From Jejuia pallidilutea (GTDB taxonomy: Bacteria; Bacteroidota; Bacteroidia; Flavobacteriales; Flavobacteriaceae), in contig NZ_PVEO01000002.1 in assembly GCF_002973595.1 (NCBI RefSeq), forward strand, positions 1-64,000: 64,000 nucleotides of DNA, read 5' to 3'. Positions 36,167 to 44,742 of this stretch are shown here, piece after piece. Position numbers and translations under genes: made by a program. The notes under the pieces are model-generated. The model searched no databases and was not told the DNA's origin. It saw only the letters and a list, made by a program, of their open reading frames with translations. Positions within the stretch are counted from its first letter, which is position 1; each line of letters opens with the position of its first letter.

Positions 36167-37294
36167 TTAATTACTTCCAAAGACTATATTTTTAGTCCTC
36201 CATAAAAATTTATGAATCATTGGCATAGGATCAGAAAAAGCATAAAATAAAGGAGTTTGTTTTTGTAAAAATCTAATTTTGAAAATTATTAAAGGATTCT
36301 TTTTAAATTTTTTTATGAATCCTTTTAAATTGTAGAAAGTTATTAAATTAATATCTTGAGTTGGTATATCCTGTTTCAAAAAATTAATACAACTTAAGTA
36401 TGGAAAATTAACACCTACAATAGCAGAAGCATCAGTGTTATACCAATATCTTGGATTTATCTCAATAACTCTAAATTCGTTAGAGTCTATATCATAGCGC
36501 CAATCTATGTTAGCCACTCCCATCCAGTTTAAACTTTTCATAAGAGACAAAGTATTCTCGTACAAGTCTTTGTTATCAATAAAATCGAATGCTACTTGAT
36601 ATGTTTCCTCTCCATTCTCATAAGCAATACCTTTTTGCATTGTACAAGCTAGTATTTCTCCATTTTCACATAACACATTAGAACACACATCATAACCATT
36701 AATATATTCTTGAAATATTATATTACATTCAAAAGGGTTTCGCTCACAATATTGTAGTACTTCGTTATAATTTTTTAAAACTTTAATTCCTACTCCTCCC
36801 CCTGATCCATTCACAGGTTTTGCGATTATTGGGTACTTTAAATTATTAAGATTAGGAATCTCTCCAGGTTTAGCAACTGAACCTAAAGGATAGGACAAGT
36901 TGGTATTTAAAAGGTGTTTGTATAAAAATTCTTTATCACATGCTGCATCAAAATTTTGTAAACTTGGCAAAGCATAAAGTTTATCTCTATTTTTTAATTT
37001 ATCTCTATTTTTAATTAAAGACCTAATCGCCGTTTCAAAAATTGGAAAGACTAAGTCTATATTATACTTTTCAACATTCTCGTCTATAACCTTGATCCAT
37101 CTAGACTCTTTATTATTTTCAGTATGATATAGAAACTTTTGTATATGTCTTGAATAGCGCATATAATTATTTTTTTTATCTGACATGACATAAAGTTTTA
37201 CACCTCCAGATTTAGCAAAACAATTAACAACATAATACAAAACATGACTTTCACCGTCAGGAATTAATATTGATATTTTTGTGTTAGATTTCAA
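36167..37294 (-). CDS. ATP-grasp ligase, type 1 (copy A)
   Basis: 375-aa cytoplasmic ATP-grasp enzyme, forming an acyl-phosphate and then an amide, peptide or thioester bond. The N-terminal Rossmann-like part contains ISILIPDGESH and RYSRHIQKF; the glycine-rich nucleotide loop is KPVNGSGGGVGI (159-170), the lid region IIFQEYINGYDVCSN, and the metal-binding EINPRYW (about 287-293). Closely related to the gene at 39420-40559 over the full length. It follows the CapK gene at 37334 by 39 nt, so they form an operon. Substrates unknown; the pairing with an adenylate-forming enzyme suggests activation and ligation in one pathway. Confidence 0.85.
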   Translation of the reverse strand: MKSNTKISILIPDGESHVLYYVVNCFAKSGGVKLYVMSDKKNNYMRYSRHIQKFLYHTENNKESRWIKVIDENVEKYNIDLVFPIFETAIRSLIKNRDKLKNRDKLYALPSLQNFDAACDKEFLYKHLLNTNLSYPLGSVAKPGEIPNLNNLKYPIIAKPVNGSGGGVGIKVLKNYNEVLQYCERNPFECNIIFQEYINGYDVCSNVLCENGEILACTMQKGIAYENGEETYQVAFDFIDNKDLYENTLSLMKSLNWMGVANIDWRYDIDSNEFRVIEINPRYWYNTDASAIVGVNFPYLSCINFLKQDIPTQDINLITFYNLKGFIKKFKKNPLIIFKIRFLQKQTPLFYAFSDPMPMIHKFLWRTKNIVFGSN

Positions 37295-37333
37295 ATATAT
37301 TTTAATTAAAAAGTTATCATTTTAAACAAGAGA

Positions 37334-38638
37334 TTAATATATCATGGTATTTATAGTTAACTTTCGTTTACCAGAAGATAGCTCGGGAATCTCGTCAACA
37401 TACTCTACTTTAATTATAGCGTCTTCACCTAAAAAGCTTTTTAGAAGGGTTGTCATTTTTTGTTCTTGCTTAAAATGCCCATCTATGTTTATTTTAACTA
37501 AATAAATTTTTTTATCCTTTTGAATTAATTGAAATTGCTTTATTTCTGGAAAGTACTCCAACTCATATACAACAGTTGTCATAACTCTTCCATCAGTACT
37601 GTAAATAGTATCCATTTTTCTCCCCTCTACCTTAGTAAAAGCAGGAGCATTGTTAAAAGTATTACTTATATCCATTACTGCCAAATCTCCAGTATCGTAC
37701 CTAATTAATGGCATATTATAATTGAATAAATCTGTTACTACTACTCTACCTAAATTTCCATAATCAGCTGGTTTATCTTCTTTTAGATCTAAAACTTCAA
37801 TATAATAGCTTGCCCAATTTATATGAAAGAAACTTCCACCATTTGTTATTTGCTGTGATAGAATACCGTTTTCCATATTTGAATATCTAGATAAAATATT
37901 AAAGTCAAAATATTTTTTTATAGAGTTTTTAATTGGGTCTCCCAAAGGTTCTGCATTAGCAATCATAGATGAAATTTTTGCTTTAATTGGTTTAGCTTCT
38001 ATAGCATCTAAAAATTTACATATTTCTTTAAAAGCTGAAGGGTACCCAATAAAAGCATTGTTTGAGCTCCCTTTTTCAATCTCTTTTATAATACCAGAAA
38101 TCGATTCATAATTTAAGTTTTTTACATTAATCATTCTAATATTTTGTAATAAAGTAGTTAACCTACTTTTGCTAATTACTTTACTCCATGCCCTTATGTA
38201 AAAAAGTTTATGGCCTATTTTGTAACCAGCCTTCTCGCCAAAAAACAATGTATCTGCCGTATTTCTGTTTTTTTTGTTTTTATCTTGAAATACAACAAAA
38301 GGTGTACCCGTTGAACCACTAGTGCTAACTTCGTAACTAGATTTGTCTTTAAATTTATTAGAAATAAAATCGTTAACTGATTCTCTTAAAAGCATTTTAT
38401 CTACAATAGGAAAATCGTAGATGGAATTATACCCTTTATAATCTTTGTAAAATGGAACTGTTTTTATTGCATGATCCATTAGGGACGAAAGATGATAATT
38501 TCGTTGTTTTATAGATTTGTCAGTATTAAAATTTTCTAAAATGAATTTAATATCATTATAATGAGATTTAACTTTACCTCCTTTAAGAAAATCAATAAAC
38601 CAAAACGAATGGCTTCTTATTTTTTCAGACAATAGCAT
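37334..38638 (-). CDS. CapK/phenylacetate-CoA ligase-like adenylate-forming enzyme
   Basis: 434 aa, with the same architecture as the paralogues at 96 and 41171: FWFIDFLKGGKVK near the N-terminus, STSGSTGTPF (about 104-113), RYSNMENG, RYDTGD and a terminal LSSGKRK lysine block. Expected to adenylate a carboxylic acid. It is the first gene of a two-gene unit with the ATP-grasp ligase at 36167. Upstream lies a 781-nt non-coding gap. The substrate is unknown; an acyl or aryl acid for glycan decoration is the working guess. Confidence 0.85.
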   Translation of the reverse strand: MLLSEKIRSHSFWFIDFLKGGKVKSHYNDIKFILENFNTDKSIKQRNYHLSSLMDHAIKTVPFYKDYKGYNSIYDFPIVDKMLLRESVNDFISNKFKDKSSYEVSTSGSTGTPFVVFQDKNKKNRNTADTLFFGEKAGYKIGHKLFYIRAWSKVISKSRLTTLLQNIRMINVKNLNYESISGIIKEIEKGSSNNAFIGYPSAFKEICKFLDAIEAKPIKAKISSMIANAEPLGDPIKNSIKKYFDFNILSRYSNMENGILSQQITNGGSFFHINWASYYIEVLDLKEDKPADYGNLGRVVVTDLFNYNMPLIRYDTGDLAVMDISNTFNNAPAFTKVEGRKMDTIYSTDGRVMTTVVYELEYFPEIKQFQLIQKDKKIYLVKINIDGHFKQEQKMTTLLKSFLGEDAIIKVEYVDEIPELSSGKRKLTINTMIY

Positions 38639-39419
38639 AATTAAATTATTTCTTAGGCAACAAATCTAATAAAATTATAAAGCTAAGTTAGTTATTACAT
38701 TTCAAGTTTTTCTAAAAAAACAATTCTTCATATTGATAGTGAAACTCTTTTTGAAATAATAAACTTTGTTCTCTTTAATATGGTATACAATGTTTAGATA
38801 TCATTAAAATAAGGTTTTCAATAAAACAACTCTTTATAATTTATAAGTATTATTGCGACTTGATAACTGTCTTTTCAAACAATTATACTTGAAGCGTTTA
38901 CAGAGAAAAATCAAGTGTAGAGAATTACAAATATTTTGAACAAGTTTTTAATTAGACAAATATTATTCATTGTAGCTAATTCTATTAAAGATTTAATTTC
39001 ACCAAATAAATTGGAATGGAATACAATTTTCTTAACGGATCATGATTAAACATACAAAGACAGAACTTTTCTTCAATAAAAAAAGCCAGTTATCCGCAAT
39101 ATCAAATCACTAAATTTTTAGATTTATTTCATATCAGTATTTTAGCGTTTAAACTATAATAAGTAGTATATATAGTTGAGCTTTGCAGTATTAAAAAAAC
39201 TCTTAAAATTTCGAAGATATTTTTTTTAAACTGTTGGTATATTAAAACCTAAAACAAGGCATTTCGAAGACAAATGTTGTATATTCATCGTATTTTGCAT
39301 TGTAACATATTAATTAACTCTATTTTTAATGCTTATTAAAAAGAGTGGTTTGTGAATTTTTTTAATCTACACCACTTAGGTTCTATTTTTAAAAAGTTCG
39401 GTTTAGGAGAAACTTACAA
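38639..39419. other. Large divergent intergenic region
   Basis: 781 nt, among the most AT-rich stretches in the window, between the divergent CapK (37334-38638) and ATP-grasp (39420-40559) genes. No frame with protein-like features, no tRNA, no terminator-like hairpin and no clear TAnnTTTG promoter were found. Two promoters and perhaps long leaders or a small RNA could be hidden here; a decayed insertion is also possible. Confidence 0.5.
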
Positions 39420-40559
39420 ATGAAAAAACAAAAAACATCAATTTTAATACCCGATGGAGAAAGTCATATTTTAATTCATGTAATAAATTGCTTGTCCAAA
39501 GTGAATGAATTAAATATTTATGTAATGTCCAATACTAAGAATAATCCATTACGTTATTCTAGACACATAAAAAAGTTTACTTATTACAAAAAGTCTGACT
39601 CAGACATTGATTGGATTAACAACATAAATAAAGAAGTTCAAAATCACAATATTGATGTTGTCATGCCTATTTTCGAAGTTGGTATAAGGATTTTGATAAA
39701 ACACAAAGAAGATATATTACTAAAAAATAAATTAGGGTTATTACCAAAACTAAAAGATTTTGATACTGCTATAAACAAAGGAAAACTAGCTAAACATTTA
39801 TATATAAATAAAATACCTGGACCTAAAAGTCTTATCCTTGAGTCTAACAAAAACTTAGAAAAGGTAATAAATCTAAATTTCCCCACAATTATAAAGCCCC
39901 TTGAAGGTTTTGGTGGTGGTATTGGCATAAAAAAATTCAAAACCTTTGAAAGCCTTAAGAACCATTATACAAATAATAACATTAATTATACAACTATTGT
40001 GCAAGAATACATTGAAGGTTATGATATAGATTGTAGTGTTTTATGTCGCAACGGAAACATATTAGCTTTTACAATACAAAAAGGAAATATGATGGGAGCT
40101 AGTGAATTTACACCACAGGTTGGACTTAGTTTTTTGTACCAACAAGAACTATATAATGTTGTTGAAAAGTTAATGAGATCTCTGGACTGGAGTGGTGTAG
40201 CACATATAGACATGAGGTACGATAAAAACACAAAAGAATATAAAGTAATAGAAATCAACACAAGATTTTGGGCTACTTTAGATGCATCTTTAATAGCCAA
40301 TGTAAATTTTCCAAATTTATATTGTAAGGCTAGTATGGGAGATACCTTTAAAAAGCCCGATTATTCACATATAGAATACTTGAATTTAAAAGGCTTGATA
40401 AAGCGAATAAAAAGTGATTTTAAATTTATTTTTGAATTAAAATTTATTTTAAACAATACTCCTCTAATATTTGCTTTAAAAGATCCATTACCTATGATCT
40501 ATAAGTTTATTACCAGAACAAAAAATAATTTAATTTCTAAGTTTAGTAAAACTCCTTAA
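39420..40559 (+). CDS. ATP-grasp ligase, type 1 (copy B)
   Basis: 379 aa and full-length paralogue of 36167-37294 (shared ILIPDGESH, YVMS, RYSRHIKKF). Glycine-rich loop KPLEGFGGGIGI (159-170), IVQEYIEGYDID, and the metal motif EINTRFW, where the usual Asn-Pro is Asn-Thr. It is the only plus-strand gene of the locus, opposite to its CapK neighbours, and its 3' end overlaps the convergent membrane-protein gene by 30 nt. The substrate is unknown. The flipped orientation suggests local rearrangement after duplication. Confidence 0.85.
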   Translation: MKKQKTSILIPDGESHILIHVINCLSKVNELNIYVMSNTKNNPLRYSRHIKKFTYYKKSDSDIDWINNINKEVQNHNIDVVMPIFEVGIRILIKHKEDILLKNKLGLLPKLKDFDTAINKGKLAKHLYINKIPGPKSLILESNKNLEKVINLNFPTIIKPLEGFGGGIGIKKFKTFESLKNHYTNNNINYTTIVQEYIEGYDIDCSVLCRNGNILAFTIQKGNMMGASEFTPQVGLSFLYQQELYNVVEKLMRSLDWSGVAHIDMRYDKNTKEYKVIEINTRFWATLDASLIANVNFPNLYCKASMGDTFKKPDYSHIEYLNLKGLIKRIKSDFKFIFELKFILNNTPLIFALKDPLPMIYKFITRTKNNLISKFSKTP

Positions 40560-41165
40560 GAGAAATTTATAAGATGTTAATGTGAAGTATAGCATCCAAC
40601 TAAAAATACCAATAAACTTAAAACTATCTTCTATGAAATACTTCATATTTGTTTCATTTTTAAGAAAAAAATCAATAAATACTGATGATCCTAGAAAAGT
40701 AAACGCTATTCCTAATACATAAAAAATAGTTTCTTTAAATATTAATTTCACGAATGAAGCTGTATACCAAAAAACCAATATAGCATAAAAAACATATGTA
40801 ATAGACTGTGTAATTTTAAACGCCTTAAATGAGTAAAGTATATAATCATGGAACATAAAAAAATCATCAATCAATAAAATAAAAGATATAAAACCAGAAC
40901 CAATTAAAAATTTAGCTTCTAAGTTTTGTTTCAGTTTTCTTAAAACAATACCCGAGAAAAAACAAATACAAGCTGTAGCACACCATACCAATACCCCTAT
41001 ATTAGATATAATTCCCGTAAACGGATGAGCATTAAATATTAATGCCATATCTCCAGTTATGTGAGAAAAAGGTATATTGTATTTAGTTCCTAAAATAAAG
41101 GCTGTAATTAATAAACCTAAACATGTAGCATAAGTTAAAATTATAAACAAGTACTTTTTTAGCAT
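40530..41165 (-). CDS. Polytopic membrane protein of unknown function
   Basis: 211 aa with about six hydrophobic helices and short loops, and no recognised family. Charged/aromatic residues sit in the loop IDDFFMFHDYILYS (about 98-111), which is unusual for a simple structural protein: acidic plus histidine residues at a membrane face can be catalytic. It begins 5 nt after the CapK gene at 41171-42487, so it is co-transcribed with it, and its last 30 nt overlap the opposing ATP-grasp gene. Confidence 0.65.
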   Translation of the reverse strand: MLKKYLFIILTYATCLGLLITAFILGTKYNIPFSHITGDMALIFNAHPFTGIISNIGVLVWCATACICFFSGIVLRKLKQNLEAKFLIGSGFISFILLIDDFFMFHDYILYSFKAFKITQSITYVFYAILVFWYTASFVKLIFKETIFYVLGIAFTFLGSSVFIDFFLKNETNMKYFIEDSFKFIGIFSWMLYFTLTSYKFLLRSFTKLRN

Positions 41166-41170
41166 AATAG

Positions 41171-42487
41171 TTATTTCTTATAATTATTTACCACCTTTTT
41201 ACGTTTACCAGAAGAGAGCAGCGGTATTTCGTCTACGTAAGTTATGATAACCGTAGCATCACTACCAAAATCTTTTTTTACACTTTCAATTAATTCTTTT
41301 TCATAAGGAAATTTATCATGAACATTCAGCTTAATTTCATATCTTTTTTCATCTTGTTGTATAAATTGGTATTGTTTTAGTAACCTATAGTAATTGTAAA
41401 ATTTGGTGTAAACCACAAAGGAAGAAATAATATTTCCTTTAGTATCAAAAATTAAATCCATTTTCCTTCCTTCAATTTCCTCAAACATTGTCTTACCATT
41501 CTCAAGTACGACAAGTTTAGCAATGTCGCCAGTGTCATATCTAATAATAGGCATGCAATAGTTAAATAAATCGGTTACTACTATTCTTCCATACCTTCCT
41601 GGTTTAGCAGGTTTATCCTCCTCTAAGTCTAACAATTCCACATAATAACTAGCGTGATTTATTACAAAATATTCTACCGATTTATTTGTTTGATGCGCTA
41701 CAATACCAACTTCCTCACTTGAGTATCTAGACAAAACTGGGGTATTAAGGTGTTTACTTAAAGAGGTTTTTGTATAGTGATTGAGATACTCAGAATTAGC
41801 GACAACAGAGTTAATATTTAAGCTTTTTAGTGGTATTTCATTTTTATCTAAATATTGTGTAATTTGTTCTAAAGAAGATGCAAAACCAATAATGTTTTTT
41901 TCTTGCTTGGTGTTACTTAGTAAATCCAAAAATTTTTCAATACGATTATCGGTTAATTTAGAAATATCAAATTGAACAATGTTTTGGAGTGTAGATTTAA
42001 TAAAACTCTTTTTATTGTGATTTCTCCAAACCTCAAGTTCATATAGCCTATTACCTATTTTAAAATTGCATTCCCCTAAAAAATACAAAACGTCTGCATG
42101 GTTTCTATTTCTCTTATTTTTATTTTGGTAAAGAAAAAAAGGAGTACCTGTAGAGCCACTAGTAGATACTTTATAATTATTGTCTTTAAGATATAGTTTG
42201 GATTGAAAATCATCGAAATTTTCTTGAATAACGGTCTTTCGAATTACTGGAAACTCATTTATATCATCTATATTTTTATAATCTAAATAAAAAGGAGTTG
42301 TTTTTGATGCATGATTTAATAAGTTTTTAATATGTGTAATTTTTATTTTTTCAGCGTAAGTACTTGTTGGATCATTATTAACCAAAGAAATTTCATTAAA
42401 ATGATTTTTTATTGGAGAACCATTTAAATAGTCCATAAACCAAAACGATTTATTTCTTAAATAATTAACTATCTTCATCTGTTGCAA
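41171..42487 (-). CDS. CapK/phenylacetate-CoA ligase-like adenylate-forming enzyme
   Basis: 438 aa, third paralogue of the window. FWFMDYLNGSPIK, STSGSTGTPF (about 108-117), RYSSEEVG (here Ser-Glu-Glu replaces Asn-Val/Met-Glu of the others), RYDTGD and the terminal LSSGKRK are present. The substrate pocket sequence differs most from the other two, so a different acid is likely. The alternative start two codons downstream (MKIVNYLRNK) is also possible. A TG dinucleotide repeat lies 46-60 nt upstream of the start. Confidence 0.85.
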   Translation of the reverse strand: MQQMKIVNYLRNKSFWFMDYLNGSPIKNHFNEISLVNNDPTSTYAEKIKITHIKNLLNHASKTTPFYLDYKNIDDINEFPVIRKTVIQENFDDFQSKLYLKDNNYKVSTSGSTGTPFFLYQNKNKRNRNHADVLYFLGECNFKIGNRLYELEVWRNHNKKSFIKSTLQNIVQFDISKLTDNRIEKFLDLLSNTKQEKNIIGFASSLEQITQYLDKNEIPLKSLNINSVVANSEYLNHYTKTSLSKHLNTPVLSRYSSEEVGIVAHQTNKSVEYFVINHASYYVELLDLEEDKPAKPGRYGRIVVTDLFNYCMPIIRYDTGDIAKLVVLENGKTMFEEIEGRKMDLIFDTKGNIISSFVVYTKFYNYYRLLKQYQFIQQDEKRYEIKLNVHDKFPYEKELIESVKKDFGSDATVIITYVDEIPLLSSGKRKKVVNNYKK

Positions 42488-42532
42488 TTTTATTATATAT
42501 TTATCTTAAACTTTTTTAATCTACTATACTAA

Positions 42533-42547
42533 TGTGTGTGTGTGTGT
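42533..42547. repeat. TG dinucleotide microsatellite
   Basis: Seven TG units plus one T, in the 64-nt gap between the ATP-grasp stop (42552) and the CapK start (42487). Simple repeats this pure are otherwise absent from the window. Confidence 0.9.
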
Positions 42548-42551
42548 AATA

Positions 42552-43574
42552 CTATGATTGAAGCTTAACCAATAGCTCGTATTTAGAAAACACAATACCA
42601 CATTTATAATTAATATGCTTTTTTAAATTATTATCATTCCCCAAAAGCCAATCCACATAAACTGCGGCAGTATTGGCACCTGCTTCATGAGAAAATGGGT
42701 AACCTCCACCAAATCTGGGATTTAATTCTAGAACAAACCAGTTATTATCTACTAGAAATACATCACCATCCATACTACCTATATGTTTAAGACTATTTCC
42801 TATTTTTTCGGCCAGTATATTAAAAGATGGGTTGATTCTAGAAATAGCTTTATCGGTTTCTCCAAAACGCATCGCTATTTTTTCTCTTAAGTATGCATCA
42901 CAGAAATTGCCCTTAAAATCATTCAATATATCAAATCCAAATTCTACACCTTGTAGTTTTTCTTGAATTAAAATAGAATGGGCAATATCAGCAGCACTAT
43001 CTTTATTAAAAATAGATTTTTTTATTTTTATATTTTGAAGTTTGTAGGCTAATTTTAATTCTTCTATGTCATCACAAATTTCTAAACCAATAGAACCGCT
43101 ACCAAACCTAGGCTTTAAAACTACTGGAAAGTTCAAAACCCCCGCTTCAATATCTTTTATTGCGAGATTAAAATCTATGTAAGTTTTTGGTGTATTTAAA
43201 CCAATACTTTTAATGAAAATATGGGTTTGCCACTTATCATAAGTTGTATTAATTACGCTATTATTAGACAATAAAACCTTTACACCTAGTTGCTCTAAAT
43301 ACGCTTTTTGCTTTGATAATATAGGTAGCTCTAAATCGTTTAACGATATTAAGGCTCTAACATTATGATGTCGTATTATAACTTCTAGTTTAGAGACATA
43401 GGTTTTATCATAAATATTTGGGACCTGTATAAAAACATCTGCGTCTGCAGAAGCCGCAGCATATTTATGGTTATCTACCGCTATAATTTTGCCTTTCCCT
43501 TTTAATGCTTCTTTAAAATATCTTAAGAGATAATTACGCTTTCCAGCACATGTAAAAAGTATGTTACATTCCAT
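42552..43574 (-). CDS. ATP-grasp ligase, type 2 (PylC/CarB-like, copy A)
   Basis: 340 aa with a different N-terminus from type 1: NILFTCAGKRNYLLRYFKEAL, a Rossmann-like pre-ATP-grasp domain. Nucleotide loop PRFGSGSIG (about 154-162) and the metal motif LELNPRFGGGYPFSHEAGAN (about 279-298), as in carbamoyl-phosphate synthase-like and PylC-like enzymes. It therefore ligates a carboxylate to an amine. It starts 15 nt after the sugar transferase gene, so it belongs to the same operon. Confidence 0.87.
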   Translation of the reverse strand: MECNILFTCAGKRNYLLRYFKEALKGKGKIIAVDNHKYAAASADADVFIQVPNIYDKTYVSKLEVIIRHHNVRALISLNDLELPILSKQKAYLEQLGVKVLLSNNSVINTTYDKWQTHIFIKSIGLNTPKTYIDFNLAIKDIEAGVLNFPVVLKPRFGSGSIGLEICDDIEELKLAYKLQNIKIKKSIFNKDSAADIAHSILIQEKLQGVEFGFDILNDFKGNFCDAYLREKIAMRFGETDKAISRINPSFNILAEKIGNSLKHIGSMDGDVFLVDNNWFVLELNPRFGGGYPFSHEAGANTAAVYVDWLLGNDNNLKKHINYKCGIVFSKYELLVKLQS

Positions 43575-43589
43575 TATTTCAGTTAAAGT

Positions 43590-44201
43590 TTAGCTGTTTT
43601 TTCTTAATTCATCTAAATCTAGTGTTTCAGACGATAATTCTATCTTTTCATTACCAGAAAAGACTTTTTTAAATGTTTTTATTAAAATTTTAAAATCATT
43701 TAAAAACGTAATGGTATGTACATATTTAATATCCAAGGCCAACTTATCGTCCCAACTTAAAGCATTTCTTCCAGATACTTGTGCTAACCCTGTTACACCA
43801 GGTTTAACTGTATGTCTTACAGCTTCTTCTTTTGTATAATAAGGCAAATAGTGTACACGTAAAGGTCTTGGTCCTATAAGGCTCATGTCTCCTTTTAAAA
43901 TGTTTATTAATTGTGGTATCTCATCTAGGGATGTACGCCTTAAAAAACTACCAAAAGTTGTCATGCGATCTTCATTAGGCAGCAAATTACCATTAGAATC
44001 TTTCTTGTCCGTCATGGTTTTAAATTTCATTATTTTAAAAATACGTTCGTTCTTACCAGGACGCTCTTGAAAGAAAAAGGGCTTACCATTGTTTATAAAT
44101 AATAATATGATAAAGATTATTAGAAATAAAGGAAGTAAAATTACAATACCAACAAATGCTATAAGAAAATCTAATATACTCTTAAAAAAAAACTTATACA
44201 T
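43590..44201 (-). CDS. Small phosphoglycosyl transferase (PglC-like sugar transferase)
   Basis: 203 aa, monotopic phosphoglycosyl transferase that starts a lipid-linked glycan by moving a sugar-phosphate to undecaprenyl phosphate. One N-terminal re-entrant/transmembrane segment (about 8-32), then PFFFQERPGK, FKTMTD, RTSLDEIPQLINI (catalytic Asp-Glu pair), GDMSLIGPRPL and PGVTGLAQVSGRN. Length matches the compact PglC class rather than the large WbaP class. It marks the locus as glycan-assembly machinery. Confidence 0.93.
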   Translation of the reverse strand: MYKFFFKSILDFLIAFVGIVILLPLFLIIFIILLFINNGKPFFFQERPGKNERIFKIMKFKTMTDKKDSNGNLLPNEDRMTTFGSFLRRTSLDEIPQLINILKGDMSLIGPRPLRVHYLPYYTKEEAVRHTVKPGVTGLAQVSGRNALSWDDKLALDIKYVHTITFLNDFKILIKTFKKVFSGNEKIELSSETLDLDELRKNS

Positions 44202-44742
44202 AATAAAACAGGTATAATACAGCCAAAATTTGTAAAATAAAAATTAGTTTTTTATGTGTTTACCGTATAATTTGGCATAACATTTCTGAGAAAGACAATT
44301 TTACAATAACACGTAAATGCTCCATAACAGCAAAACTATTAATACTTTTAAAAGTAGGTTGTACAATTCTATAAATTTGGTTAGCGGCCAAAAATAGATT
44401 TATAAATGTTAAAACTTTAAAAAAATCGATAATTATACAATAATCGTCTTTAAGTCTACAATAACTATTGCAAGGTTACCATAAAACTGAGCTTTTAATA
44501 AAAAAAACTTAATTAATGATGATTAAAACGCAATTATGCTCTTATCTTTAATTAAAGACGAAAATAAATTTTATTAATCTGGTACACTACAAAAAAACGA
44601 TGAATCTACAGCAATTGTCTTCAAAATGTCGTATTTTGAAGATTACAGCTTATTCAAACTTAACTTTGATAAGTAAGAGATTACTATTATTTTACAAAAC
44701 TAAAAGCTAGATATATTTTATCAGAAATTATAGCTTCAATAC
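44202..44742. other. Intergenic region with an inverted repeat
   Basis: 541 nt with no gene seen, between the HAD gene and the sugar transferase gene (both minus). A perfect 9-bp inverted repeat CTTCAAAAT / ATTTTGAAG (44619-44627 and 44633-44641, 5-nt loop) lacks a T-run, so it is more likely an operator or RNA hairpin than a terminator. The sugar transferase promoter must lie here; no TAnnTTTG word was found. Confidence 0.45.

Noticed and set aside
44272-44287. Second sigma-54-like site (TTGGCAT-N5-TTCT)
   Set aside because: The -12 part lacks the required G(C/A) after TT, and no gene starts at the right distance.
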